NCBI GenBank assembly: GCA_003676145.1
Contig: NAUB01000019.1
Span: 62,001 to 126,000, forward strand
DNA length: 64,000 nt
Origin: a gamma proteobacterium symbiont of Stewartia floridana
GTDB lineage: Bacteria > Pseudomonadota > Gammaproteobacteria > Chromatiales > Chromatiaceae
Direction: 5' to 3'
Below the pieces are notes generated by a model. That model worked only from the letters and a program-made list of their open reading frames with translations. It searched no databases and was not told the DNA's origin. Positions 33,757 to 42,435 of this stretch are shown here, one piece after another; positions within the stretch are counted from its first letter, which is position 1; every line of letters begins with the position of its first letter. A program made the position numbers and the translations under genes.

Positions 33757-35856
33757 GTGCAGACGGCTCCCGGCTTCCTTCGCACTCTACGCTTCAAGCT
33801 GCTGCTGGCCTCACTCACGCTGTTGCTGATTCCCTGGGCCGGTTATCAATATCTGCAGGGGATGGAGCAGACATTGAGAGAGGCGCAACAAAGGTTGTTG
33901 ATGAACCGGGCTGAAATCATCGCCAATCTGCTGGCTGTACAATCGGTGAAATGGCTTTCGCAGCAACCGGTCAATACAGAGATCACCCCCTCACTCTACG
34001 CCTTCCCGCTGAACACCCCTCCGGTAATCGATGGCTATGCGGATGAGTGGCTCAGGCTGAAGCCTCAGGCCGAGCACTTCAACGCCACTGGCTCACAGAA
34101 TCGGCAACTCGGCTTGGATTGGCTGGCCGGTTTCCATGGCAACAACCTCTATCTGCTGCTGGAGGTCGAGGATCAGCAACTGAACTACCCTCCCAATGAG
34201 CAGAACCTGGCCGCAGGCGACCATTTGATCGTGGCACTACCCGGTGACGGGGCTGACACCAGACAACTGCGAGTCGGTACACCAGCACCGGGCTGGGTAC
34301 ATGTTCAGGAGCAGGATAACGCCCAACCAATTGCAGGATTGTCCGGTGAGTGGCAGGAGACAGACACGGGCTATCGTGTCGAGTTGCGCCTGCCCCGCGA
34401 CCTGGCGGCAGGGAGAATCTCCATAGCGGTGATCGACTATGATCAGGCGGCGCAAAAGCCCGCAGTGAAACTCAGTACCTCCGGCCTGCAGCGCAACACC
34501 ACGCTTGCCTATCTCACCCTGCCCACTCCCGAGGTGGAGGGATTACTCGCTGGCCTGGCCGACAACAACCATCGCTATACACTGCTCAACCCTCAACGCC
34601 AGGTGATTGGCCGTCACGGAGCAGTCCGCACCGCAAGCCACAAGCTGGAGAGTCTGCCACAGCGTCTGATCTCCCTGATCCTGGGCGAGGAGCAAGCTGA
34701 ACCGTTCAGAGAGCGTGAAAGACTGGGCCGCCTGGATGGACCGGAGATTCGGCAGGCGCTCTCCGGGGAAGGTGCTGTCTATCGCTATCAGGCCGCGGGG
34801 ACCAATCTGACGATGCTCTCCAGCGCCTATCCAATCAGAGTGGACGGCAAGATCATCGCTGCTTTGGTGGTCGAGCAGAGCAGCCAGGAGATCTTGATAC
34901 TCCAGCAGAGTGCAATTGAGAATCTGCTACTGATCAGCCTGGGATTGTTCATTGTGACCGGCGGTAGCCTGCTCCTGCTGGCCACATCGATCACCCGCCG
35001 CATCACCCGCCTGAGTGGCAAATACCAGCAGGCCGTCAGTCCGGATGGCCGCTTACTCAAACCGATAACCACCTCGCGACAGAGAGACGAACTGGGTCAG
35101 CTCGATGCCAGCCTGAGTGCCGTATTGAAGCGGACCAAGGAGTACAGCCACTATCTTGAATCCATGGCCTCACGATTGGCTCACGAGTTTCGTACCCCAC
35201 TGAGTGTGATTCGATCCTCTCTGGAAAACCTGGAGGCGGAGATCGACTCGAATCCGCTGAGCGATGGACAGACCTCAGCGGCATTGGTCTATGCAAAGCG
35301 TGCCCAGGAGGGGACCCACAGACTGAACCAGATTTTGACCCGCCTGCGGGAAGCCACACGACTGGAGCAATCCCTGCAGCAGACCGAAGTGGTGGAGACC
35401 GACCTGACCATGCTGCTGAAAGGACTCTCACAGGGATACGCAGACAGTCATCAAACCATCCGATTCGAGACCCAACTGCCTGACGGACCGGTTATCAGCC
35501 AGATCTCAGCGGAGTTGATCAGTCAGGCACTGGATAAACTGATCAGCAACGCAGTGGATTTTCATCAGCCTGATACCCCGATACGGATTGAACTGCATCG
35601 ACACGGAGAAGATCGGGTGCGCATCGATGTGGTCAATCAGGGAGCCCGGCTGGATGAGAGGACACAACAAAATCTGTTCAAATCGATGCATAGCCGTCGC
35701 GCCTCATCCAGCGACCAGCAGCCCCATCTCGGCCTTGGGCTCTATCTGGTACGTTTGATTGCGGAGTTCCATCAAGGCAGGGTATCGGCGGAAAACCTTG
35801 CGGATGGGGTGTGCTTCAGTATGCAACTCCCCCTCAATCAGAAAACTGCAAAATGA
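33757..35856 (+). CDS. pdsS: dedicated sortase system histidine kinase
   Basis: This 699-residue membrane kinase starts with GTG directly after pdsR. It has one membrane helix (LLLASLTLLLIPWAGYQYL), a periplasmic region of about 350 residues, a second helix (LLLISLGLFIVTGGSLLLLA, about 390), a HAMP linker, a HisKA domain with the phospho-His in ASRLAHEFRTPLSVIRSSL (about 477) and an ATPase domain with N-box ISNAVDFH and GLGLYLVRLI. The periplasmic part contains PPVIDGYADEW...NNLYLLLEVEDQQL, which resembles a family 9 carbohydrate-binding (CBM9-like) module. This suggests that the kinase senses a glycan or other envelope ligand. It pairs with PdsR. Confidence 0.92.
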   Translation: MQTAPGFLRTLRFKLLLASLTLLLIPWAGYQYLQGMEQTLREAQQRLLMNRAEIIANLLAVQSVKWLSQQPVNTEITPSLYAFPLNTPPVIDGYADEWLRLKPQAEHFNATGSQNRQLGLDWLAGFHGNNLYLLLEVEDQQLNYPPNEQNLAAGDHLIVALPGDGADTRQLRVGTPAPGWVHVQEQDNAQPIAGLSGEWQETDTGYRVELRLPRDLAAGRISIAVIDYDQAAQKPAVKLSTSGLQRNTTLAYLTLPTPEVEGLLAGLADNNHRYTLLNPQRQVIGRHGAVRTASHKLESLPQRLISLILGEEQAEPFRERERLGRLDGPEIRQALSGEGAVYRYQAAGTNLTMLSSAYPIRVDGKIIAALVVEQSSQEILILQQSAIENLLLISLGLFIVTGGSLLLLATSITRRITRLSGKYQQAVSPDGRLLKPITTSRQRDELGQLDASLSAVLKRTKEYSHYLESMASRLAHEFRTPLSVIRSSLENLEAEIDSNPLSDGQTSAALVYAKRAQEGTHRLNQILTRLREATRLEQSLQQTEVVETDLTMLLKGLSQGYADSHQTIRFETQLPDGPVISQISAELISQALDKLISNAVDFHQPDTPIRIELHRHGEDRVRIDVVNQGARLDERTQQNLFKSMHSRRASSSDQQPHLGLGLYLVRLIAEFHQGRVSAENLADGVCFSMQLPLNQKTAK

Positions 35857-35972
35857 TCAGGCGACGATTCCAGAATCGAAGTTATTGAATTTATATCCTA
35901 TGCAAGGTCGCACTCTCTTGCATCCCTTTCTTGCTCGATAGATGACCTCACCGGCCTGGTCGATCAAGCTAT

Positions 35973-37352
35973 TCAGTATTTCATTCGCACTTTGAAACGG
36001 CGTCCTTTGATCCTGTTCTCGGACAAAACACGAAGTGCGATTTTACGCACGCTGCGATCGACCGCCACATAGGCGAGTTGCTCGAAAATATCGATCTTGC
36101 CAACCAGACTTCCAGCCACCGCATTATTGGCCGTCAGCGCACCGAGAATGTCACCAGGACGGACTTTCTGTTTACGACCGCCATCGATAGAGAGCGTGAC
36201 ATTTGGCGCCGTCATGCTGAAACCCTCCGGTAGTTCAAGGCCCGGTGGCTGTTGCAGGCGCACTTCGTCGTCCAGATAGGCTTCAATGGCATTCACACGA
36301 TTGGCCTCTGATGGAATGAACAGATTGAGCGCCAGACCTTTGTTCCCAGCACGTCCTGTGCGGCCGATGCGGTGAACGTAGACCTCTGGATCCCTTGGCA
36401 GTTGGTAATTGATGACCGCCCCAAGCGCCTTAATGTCGAGGCCACGAGCCGCCACGTCGGTGGCCACCAGTACCGGGATACTGCCATTGGCGAAACGCAC
36501 CAGCACCAGATCACGATCCTTTTGCTCCAGATCCCCGTGCAGGGCGAGAGCCTGAATACCCCGTTGTTGTAACTCCTGAGCGACTTCCTGCGTTTGTAGT
36601 TTGGTATCACAGAAGACAACACTGGAGAGTGGTTTGTATTGCGCCAGCAGGGCGGCCAGGGTTTGATTGCGTTTGCCTTTTGCTACCTCATAGAAGCGCT
36701 GGCTGATCTTGAGATCGCTATGATCCGAGTCGACGGTCACTTCAACCGGATCGCGTTGAAAAGCACTGCTCAGCTCTCGTATGGTCTCCGGATAGGTGGC
36801 TGAGAAGAGCAGCGTCTGCCTCTGTGATGGGGTCACTGAGAGGATCTCGTTGATATCGTCATGAAAGCCCATGTCGAGCATTCTGTCTGCCTCATCGAGC
36901 ACCACGCTACGCACAGCGTCAAGGGAGAGGGTAGCCTTCGTCAGATGCTTGAGGATACGTCCCGGTGTACCAACCACGATATGCGCTCCATGTTCCAGTG
37001 AACCGATCTGCGGTCCAATCGGCGAACCACCACAGAGTGTGATGATTTTGGTATTCGCGCTGGTACGGGCCAGGCGACGCAGCTCCTTGGCTACCTGATC
37101 AGCCAGTTCCCGGGTTGGACATAGCACCAGTGCCTGTACCGAGAAGGATTGCTGCTTGAGATGGTTCAGCAGACCAAGTCCGAAGGCAACGGTTTTGCCA
37201 CTACCGGTCTTGGCACGGGCGATCAGATCCCTTCCTGCCAGCACATGGGGCAGACTCTCGGCCTGGATGGGTGTCATTTGAGAATAACCTAAGGATTCAA
37301 GATTATTCAGCAAGGCGGGTGCGAGTTTTAGTGAGGAGAACCGGGTAGTCAT
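35973..37352 (-). CDS. dbpA: ATP-dependent RNA helicase DbpA
   Basis: This 459-residue DEAD-box helicase has the Q motif (YSQMTPIQAESLP), motif I AKTGSGKT (about residue 50), DEAD (in VVLDEADRMLDMG), SAT, and HRIGRTGRAG. The C-terminal domain (about 385-459, ending KGRRFKVRMKY) is the DbpA RNA-binding domain that recognises hairpin 92 of 23S rRNA, so the role is in assembly of the large ribosomal subunit. The start at 37352 is chosen because it gives the family's usual N-terminus; the frame is open 18 codons further. Confidence 0.94.
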   Translation of the reverse strand: MTTRFSSLKLAPALLNNLESLGYSQMTPIQAESLPHVLAGRDLIARAKTGSGKTVAFGLGLLNHLKQQSFSVQALVLCPTRELADQVAKELRRLARTSANTKIITLCGGSPIGPQIGSLEHGAHIVVGTPGRILKHLTKATLSLDAVRSVVLDEADRMLDMGFHDDINEILSVTPSQRQTLLFSATYPETIRELSSAFQRDPVEVTVDSDHSDLKISQRFYEVAKGKRNQTLAALLAQYKPLSSVVFCDTKLQTQEVAQELQQRGIQALALHGDLEQKDRDLVLVRFANGSIPVLVATDVAARGLDIKALGAVINYQLPRDPEVYVHRIGRTGRAGNKGLALNLFIPSEANRVNAIEAYLDDEVRLQQPPGLELPEGFSMTAPNVTLSIDGGRKQKVRPGDILGALTANNAVAGSLVGKIDIFEQLAYVAVDRSVRKIALRVLSENRIKGRRFKVRMKY

Positions 37353-37513
37353 GGAGTGCCATTCAGACTGAAAAAAATGATCGAAATCTATCGGGAGTGG
37401 AAGCAATGATAGCAGCTTGTCACAACGATTGGTGCAATCAGCTTTTTAAAGAAAAAAGCTGCACTCATTGATTCAAACAAGCCGCGATTGCTTATTCAAC
37501 TTGAACCCTGACA

Positions 37514-37681
37514 TCAACCCTCTTTCAGTTCAATGGAGATACCCTTCTCCCTCAACCACTCCTTGAAGCGGGCGATCTTCATATCCAGGGAGCAGGTCGG
37601 AGGCAGTGTATCAAGATGGTGGCCAAACTCCTCTCTGAGTTTGATCTGTGCATCCCGGTCGAGAGATTCCCATTCGATCAT
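37514..37681 (-). CDS. 55-residue hypothetical protein
   Basis: This small, soluble, charged protein starts MIEWESLDRDAQIKLREEFG and continues HHLDTLPPTCSLDMKIARFKEWLREKGISIE, two helices around a Pro-Pro-Thr-Cys turn. The composition is that of a true protein and the helical pattern is regular. The frame extends nine codons upstream to another ATG. It lies in the 160-base-plus gap upstream of dbpA on the same strand. I do not recognise its function. Confidence 0.65.
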   Translation of the reverse strand: MIEWESLDRDAQIKLREEFGHHLDTLPPTCSLDMKIARFKEWLREKGISIELKEG

Positions 37682-37768
37682 CGATATTATCCCGTTAGCG
37701 ATTAACACTAATGTAACAGCACTGGGTTAAGATCTGTTTACAGATTCAAGTAGGATCGGGCAGTCGAT

Positions 37769-38425
37769 ATGATTAGATTTAAACAACAGCGCTTAGCCCT
37801 CAAAATCTGGCTACTCTCCCTGGTCGGTAGCCGTTTAAAGGCTGCCACAGATCGACCTGCCATCGATCGATTCGATATCTTTCTACTGGCTATCGCCTGG
37901 GGCAATATCGGCTACGCCGCCGGCATCTCCTATCTACGCCATGTTGGTGATCGGGTCGTGAATTCGAAAGGCCCTATCCTGGAGTGCGGATCTGGCGCCA
38001 CCACCCTGTTGATTGCCATGCTGACTCAGAACCAGAAGCGGGATTTCGTAGTCTTCGAACACAATCTGGCGTGGTACAGACACCTGCAACTGATCCTCAA
38101 ACGACTCGGCTTAAACCACGTGAAACTGATTCATGCGCCACTGATCGACTATGGCGATTTTCGTTGGTACACCCCCCCGGCGCTCGATCTCAAACACCCT
38201 TTCGAACTGGTCGTCTGTGACGGACCACCAGGCTCGATACCAGGTGGACGCTATGGCCTGTTGCCGATCATGGGCAAGCAGCTCTCGACCACCTGCCTGA
38301 TACTTCTCGACGACACGCACCGCAAAGCGGAACAACACATAATCACGAGCTGGCGCCAACAGCGCTGCCTGAGGTTCAACCGAATGGGCTATCTCGGCAG
38401 CTATTCAGAAGTGGAGTTTTGCTGA
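37769..38425 (+). CDS. class I SAM-dependent methyltransferase-like protein
   Basis: This 218-residue protein has a Rossmann-like core with the SAM motif GPILECGSGATTLLIAML (about residues 70-87), an acidic residue after strand 2 (FVVFEHNLAWYRHL) and a strand-4 FELVVCDGPPGSIPGGRYG. These features place it with class I methyltransferases acting on unknown substrates. The N-terminus is basic with a short hydrophobic stretch (LKIWLLSLVG), possibly membrane-associating. It is separated from soxB by about 1 kb of repeats and seems to stand alone. Confidence 0.78.
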   Translation: MIRFKQQRLALKIWLLSLVGSRLKAATDRPAIDRFDIFLLAIAWGNIGYAAGISYLRHVGDRVVNSKGPILECGSGATTLLIAMLTQNQKRDFVVFEHNLAWYRHLQLILKRLGLNHVKLIHAPLIDYGDFRWYTPPALDLKHPFELVVCDGPPGSIPGGRYGLLPIMGKQLSTTCLILLDDTHRKAEQHIITSWRQQRCLRFNRMGYLGSYSEVEFC

Positions 38426-38491
38426 GCGCCACAGATCGAGCTGCGAATAGCTGATGAAGGTTATAGAAAGAAGCAGTGTTTTTAAGAATTC

Positions 38492-38699
38492 AGTCCGCAA
38501 ATGAACGCGAATAAACGCTAATGGTTGGTGAGTTTCGGATAGGTCTGGAGTAGATAATTTAAACCGCGAATGGACGCCAATCACCGCAAATTGTCGCTAA
38601 CTAATCACTGGATAGGTTGAAGCGCAAGTTCAAACCAAACCCAGACACTAATTAATTTTGCGACACCTATTTGCGTTCATTCGCGTTCATTTGCGGACT
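38492..38699. repeat. dispersed inverted-repeat element, copy 4
   Basis: The ends AGTCCGCAAATGAACGCGAA and GCGTTCATTTGCGGACT are inverted. The interior of about 150 bases (from 38550) is almost identical to the interior at 38915-39066, so this copy and the next were duplicated recently. No coding capacity. Confidence 0.87.
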
Positions 38700-38802
38700 G
38701 ATATTAACAACCTCCAAAGGCTCTGCAGCCATCACCTCTGAATCCCGCCCTGCCAAGAACGCACTGCTGTCAGAAAAGAATCAGTGCGTCTGTGTTTAAT
38801 CA

Positions 38803-39123
38803 AAGCATATTTGGTGGGGCACGGCCCCACCGAATAGAATTAGAGTAAGCACCATTCGAGTCTTTCCATGAACGGATATAAACACGAATGGTTGTTGAGT
38901 GACGCACAGGTCTGGATCAGATGATTCAAACCGCGAATGGACGCCAATCACCGCAAATTGTCGCTAACTAATCACTGGATAGGTTGAAGCGCAAGTTCAA
39001 ACCAAACCCAGACACTAACTAATTTTGCGACACCTATTTGCGTTCATTAGCGTTCATTTGCGGACTAAATTATAAAACAGGGCGCGGCAAAGCCGCACAC
39101 TATAACAATCAGTAGGGATAGTC
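38803..39123. repeat. tandem duplication near the soxB end, distal unit
   Basis: This unit is the distal copy of a directly repeated block with a period of about 321 bases; the proximal copy is 39124-39444. Each contains, in order, a GGTGGGGC/GCCCCACC hairpin (here 38813-38831), a GTAAGCACC stretch, a degraded left end of the dispersed element, its interior and intact right end, and ATTATAAAACAGGGCGCGGC. The unit ends with 15 bases identical to the last codons of soxB (Asp-Tyr-Pro-Tyr-stop, 39109-39123). Confidence 0.85.
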
Positions 39124-39444
39124 TGGGTGTAGGGTGGGGCCATGCCCCACCAACTCGGTTTTGGGTAAGCACCTTTCAGTTCTTTTTATGAACTCGGATA
39201 AACGCGAATGGTTGTTGAGTGACGCACAGGTCTGGATCAGATGATTCAAGCCGAGAATGCAGGCCTATCAACGCCAACGGTAACAAAATAATCAGAGGTG
39301 CAGGTTGAAATGCAAGTTCAAACCAAACCCAGACACTAACTAAATTTGCGACACCTATTTGCGTTCATTTGCGTTCATTTGCGGACTAAATTATAAAACA
39401 GGGCGCGGCAAAGCCGCACCCTATAACAATCAGTAGGGATAGTC
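39124..39444. repeat. tandem duplication near the soxB end, proximal unit
   Basis: Proximal copy of the approximately 321-base direct repeat. It has its own hairpin at 39133-39151 and differs from the distal unit mainly in the interior (39240-39330). Its right end overlaps the true 3' end of soxB (39430-39444). Confidence 0.85.
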
Positions 39445-41205
39445 AGCCAACCCAGGATTGTCCTTTACACCAACCAGCTTCGGTGTATTGAGCTTCTTGA
39501 TCTTGACGGTCTTCTGGTCGCGCAGATATTTGGCCACCACATCCCAGATCGGTTCACCGGGGGCCTTCGATCCAACCGTCGCCCAGCCGGAAACGGTATA
39601 GCTCTTATTGGCCTCGACCTTGGTGCCATCATTGAGTGCCATATCGGTAATTCGTTTACCGAACTCCGCAGCCGGTTCACACGCGTAATCGAGACCACCC
39701 ACACGCACCATGTCGCCACCCTGCTGATAGTAGGGGTCCTTGTTGAACAGGTTGTCACAGACATCCTCCAGGATCGCCTTGATCTCTGAACCCTTCATCT
39801 CTCTGCGATAGGTTTCAGGGTAGGTGATACAGGTCTGATCCATCACGTTGTCCATGGTGATCTTCTGCCCGGGCAGAACACTGGTACCCCAACGGAAACC
39901 GGGCGAGAGGGAGATCTGGGCGTCATTCACCGTGGTCAGGGCATCACAGATGACCTGATCGAAGGTGCCGTTGAAGTTACCCCGACGATAGAGCGTCTCT
40001 TCCGCCACGGCCAACTCTTCATTGAGCTGTTTGGCATAGGGCGCGCGCACTTCATCGATGTAGGCCTGCATCTCTTTATCCGCCGGCAGAATATTGGAGA
40101 AGACCGGCAACAGACGATAGCGGAAGTCACGTACCTTGCCGCCCTTCACATCCAGATCCATGACACCGAGGAATTTGCCATTGGAACCCGCATTGGTCAC
40201 CAGGGTCTTTCCGCCGGAGTTTTTCACCACCGTCGGAGCCGGCATGCCATCATGGGTGTGACCGCCAAAGATTACATCGATACCGGAGACCCGCGAAGCC
40301 ATCTTCAGATCCACGTCCATACCGTTGTGGGAAAGCACTACCACCACATCCGGTTTTTCATTCTCCCGCACCATATCGACCACGCCCTGCATCAGGTCAT
40401 CCTGGATGCCGAATGTCCAATCGGGGATAAAGCGCTGGGGATTGGCAATCGGTGTGTAGGGAAAGGCTTGGCCGATGACCGCCACCCGGGCACCACCCAC
40501 CTGCTTCATCACGTAGGGTTTGAAGGCATTACCGGAATCTTCGTCAAAACCTTCAAAATCGGCAAAATTGTAGTCGAACAGCGCCTCGTCTCGAACCATC
40601 ACGTTCTGAGCAACGAAGTCGCCTTTGAAGGCATTGATGTTGTCAATCACCTCTTTATCGAGGTAGGTGAATTCCCAATGCCCGGTCATCACATCGACAC
40701 CCAGTCGGTTACAGGCGCCGACCATATCCTGACCGCGCGTCCAATAGGCGGTACCGGAACCCTGCCAGGTATCCCCACCATCCATCAACAGACTGTTACC
40801 CGGACCCCGATCGTCCCGGATCCGCTGCACCAGGGTTTTCAGGTGGGCGAAACCACCGACCCGGCCGTATTTGCCTGCAGCGCTGTCGAAATCGAGATAA
40901 CTGAACGCGTGGGATTCAATCGTCCCGGGTGTGATACCAAAATGTTTGAGCAGATTATCGCCGACCAGGTGCGGCGCCTTGTTGAAGGCGTAACCTATAC
41001 CCAGATTGACATTCGGCTCTCGAAAGTAGATCGGATTGAGTTGTGCGTGGGTATCGGTAATGTGAAGCAGAGAGACGTTACCAAACTTCGGTACCTCATA
41101 GAGATCCGCTGGCTGTTTGGCCGCGGCGAATACGGACGAAGGCATCATACCGGCGGCACCGGCAAAGCCCATCATTCGTAGGAATTCACGACGTGAAATA
41201 GTCAT
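39430..41205 (-). CDS. soxB: thiosulfohydrolase SoxB
   Basis: This 591-residue periplasmic enzyme of the Sox pathway hydrolyses the terminal sulfone of SoxYZ-bound cysteine S-thiosulfonate, releasing sulfate. A twin-arginine signal (SRREFLRMMGFAGAAGMM) fits export of a folded metalloenzyme. The 5'-nucleotidase-like metallophosphatase core shows LHITDTHAQLNP (about residue 50), MDGGDTWQGSGTAYWTRGQDM (about 142, the SoxB signature), TGHWEFTY (about 175) and FGGHTHDGMP (about 315), giving the dimanganese ligands. No other sox gene is in the window, as is common where soxB stands apart from soxXYZA. The gene is followed by repeats that have copied its last codons. A TtrSR-like two-component system lies upstream on the same strand. 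Confidence 0.96.
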   Translation of the reverse strand: MTISRREFLRMMGFAGAAGMMPSSVFAAAKQPADLYEVPKFGNVSLLHITDTHAQLNPIYFREPNVNLGIGYAFNKAPHLVGDNLLKHFGITPGTIESHAFSYLDFDSAAGKYGRVGGFAHLKTLVQRIRDDRGPGNSLLMDGGDTWQGSGTAYWTRGQDMVGACNRLGVDVMTGHWEFTYLDKEVIDNINAFKGDFVAQNVMVRDEALFDYNFADFEGFDEDSGNAFKPYVMKQVGGARVAVIGQAFPYTPIANPQRFIPDWTFGIQDDLMQGVVDMVRENEKPDVVVVLSHNGMDVDLKMASRVSGIDVIFGGHTHDGMPAPTVVKNSGGKTLVTNAGSNGKFLGVMDLDVKGGKVRDFRYRLLPVFSNILPADKEMQAYIDEVRAPYAKQLNEELAVAEETLYRRGNFNGTFDQVICDALTTVNDAQISLSPGFRWGTSVLPGQKITMDNVMDQTCITYPETYRREMKGSEIKAILEDVCDNLFNKDPYYQQGGDMVRVGGLDYACEPAAEFGKRITDMALNDGTKVEANKSYTVSGWATVGSKAPGEPIWDVVAKYLRDQKTVKIKKLNTPKLVGVKDNPGLADYPY

Positions 41206-41448
41206 TCTTGTATCACCCTCCGGTTATTGTCGCCTGTCTACAGGCCCTGGGGCTGGTCTACCCGGCGGCTGTCGATCTGCCGCATTGGGTTGCAACCCGT
41301 TCAGCGTTGGAGAAACCCGATATCACAGGTTCCCCGGCAAACACGCTGACACACCCTGATTTTCTGTTTTCTACTGCTTGTCCGGCAAACTAACGGATCG
41401 GACGCATTACTGCCGAGGCATCGGATCGATTAGGCTGCCGGAATCAGA

Positions 41449-41473
41449 GCCTGTTTGATTCATCTTAACAGGC
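41449..41473. repeat. interrupted GCCTGTT...AACAGGC hairpin
   Basis: The two 7-base arms match the palindrome at 2980 and 19329 but are separated by an 11-base loop, as though a sequence had entered the centre. A run of A follows the right arm on the plus strand. Confidence 0.5.
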
Positions 41474-41689
41474 CCTAAAAAAACCAGTTGAATCACCGGA
41501 AGGCGCCTGTCTATACCAGCCTCCCAGCCATCCAACTGGCGATGATCTCCCCGATATCCGCTCCGGACGTAAGTGGGGAGACGCTATTATCCAGCCCTTT
41601 GTGTGCTGTTGAAATTCCAAGATACGCGACCGGCGGTTGTGGTTTTCCATAACCCTGATATTCAGAAGCCTCAGTTCATTTGCTAGATC

Positions 41690-41723
41690 GCTAGGGGTAG
41701 CGCCGGATTTTCACCACTACCCC
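41690..41723. promoter_or_regulatory. CGCTAGGGGTAGCG / CTACCCC dyad, possible operator
   Basis: CGCTA-GGGG-TAGCG is an inverted repeat by itself, and its GGGGTAG core is repeated in inverse as CTACCCC 16 bases further on. It lies between the response regulator gene and soxB, where a FixJ/TtrR-type dimer could bind to control soxB. It might also be an RNA hairpin at the end of the regulator transcript, although no T-run follows. Confidence 0.4.
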
Positions 41724-41815
41724 CCGCCAGCGAGACCTACCGATACCATAGCCGGTGACTTTCTCCGCTTCAACACCAGGACGCTTTTGAAGCGATTAAG
41801 CCGGCGCAAGAATAA

Positions 41816-42430
41816 CTACTCATTTTCCAGGGTCAGCATCATCCGCATAAGATGAGAGAGTGAGTCGGCCTGCATCTTCTCCATTACCCGGGAGCGATGG
41901 GCTTCCACGGTCGACAGGGTAATCCCCAACTGTTCAGAGATATTCTTGTTGCGCATACCGCTGATGACCAGGTCGAGTACCTCCCGCTCCCTGGGTGTCA
42001 GCTGATTCAGATGATCACGGATCTCGGACAGCCTGGAGGCCTCACCCCGCTTCTCCGCATCCATTTCGATCGCCCGGTGGACACTGTCGAGCAGGATCTG
42101 GTCGCGAAACGGTTTTTCGATAAAATCCACAGCACCCGCCTGAACCGCACGTACCGCCATTGGCACATCACCATGCCCGGTAATGATGATCACCGGAGGA
42201 TGCAGTGGCAGCTCATTCAACTTCTCCTGCATATCCAGACCGCTCATACCCGGCATGCGGATATCCACCACCAGACAACCCGGCAGAGACTCATCGAAGC
42301 GATCGAGATACTCCAGCGCGGAGGCAAAGCAGACCACCGGCAAACCAACCGACTCGAACAACAACTTCAGAGCGCTACGCACCTCTTCGTCATCATCCAC
42401 TACATAGACTGTTGGCGTGGTCTGATCCAT
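41816..42430 (-). CDS. TtrR/FixJ-type response regulator
   Basis: This 204-residue regulator has a receiver domain (VYVVDDDEEVRSAL; phospho-Asp in GCLVVDIRMPGMSG, about residue 55; Thr/Lys in IITGHGDVPMAVRAVQAGAVDFIEKPF). A C-terminal LuxR/FixJ helix-turn-helix follows (LTPREREVLDLVISGMRNKNISEQLGITLSTVEAHRSRVMEKM, about 140-185). Its start is five bases after the stop of the kinase gene, so they form one operon. The family includes TtrR (tetrathionate), FixJ (oxygen) and DctR. The kinase's periplasmic domain and the neighbouring soxB favour a sulfur-compound signal. Confidence 0.93.
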   Translation of the reverse strand: MDQTTPTVYVVDDDEEVRSALKLLFESVGLPVVCFASALEYLDRFDESLPGCLVVDIRMPGMSGLDMQEKLNELPLHPPVIIITGHGDVPMAVRAVQAGAVDFIEKPFRDQILLDSVHRAIEMDAEKRGEASRLSEIRDHLNQLTPREREVLDLVISGMRNKNISEQLGITLSTVEAHRSRVMEKMQADSLSHLMRMMLTLENE

Positions 42431-42435
42431 GGTTT

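Larger units (their letters stand above)
41206..41815. other. soxB upstream region
   Basis: 610 bases between the end of the response regulator gene and the start of soxB, without a supported gene; short frames here have poor composition. It holds an interrupted GCCTGTT/AACAGGC hairpin (41449-41473) and a complex palindrome at 41690-41723. Because soxB is read leftwards, its promoter must lie here. Confidence 0.5.

Noticed and set aside
38426-39429. possible CRISPR or tRNA array in the repeat-rich gap
   Set aside because: The repeats are long, few, and inverted within each unit; there are no short regular spacers and no cloverleaf.
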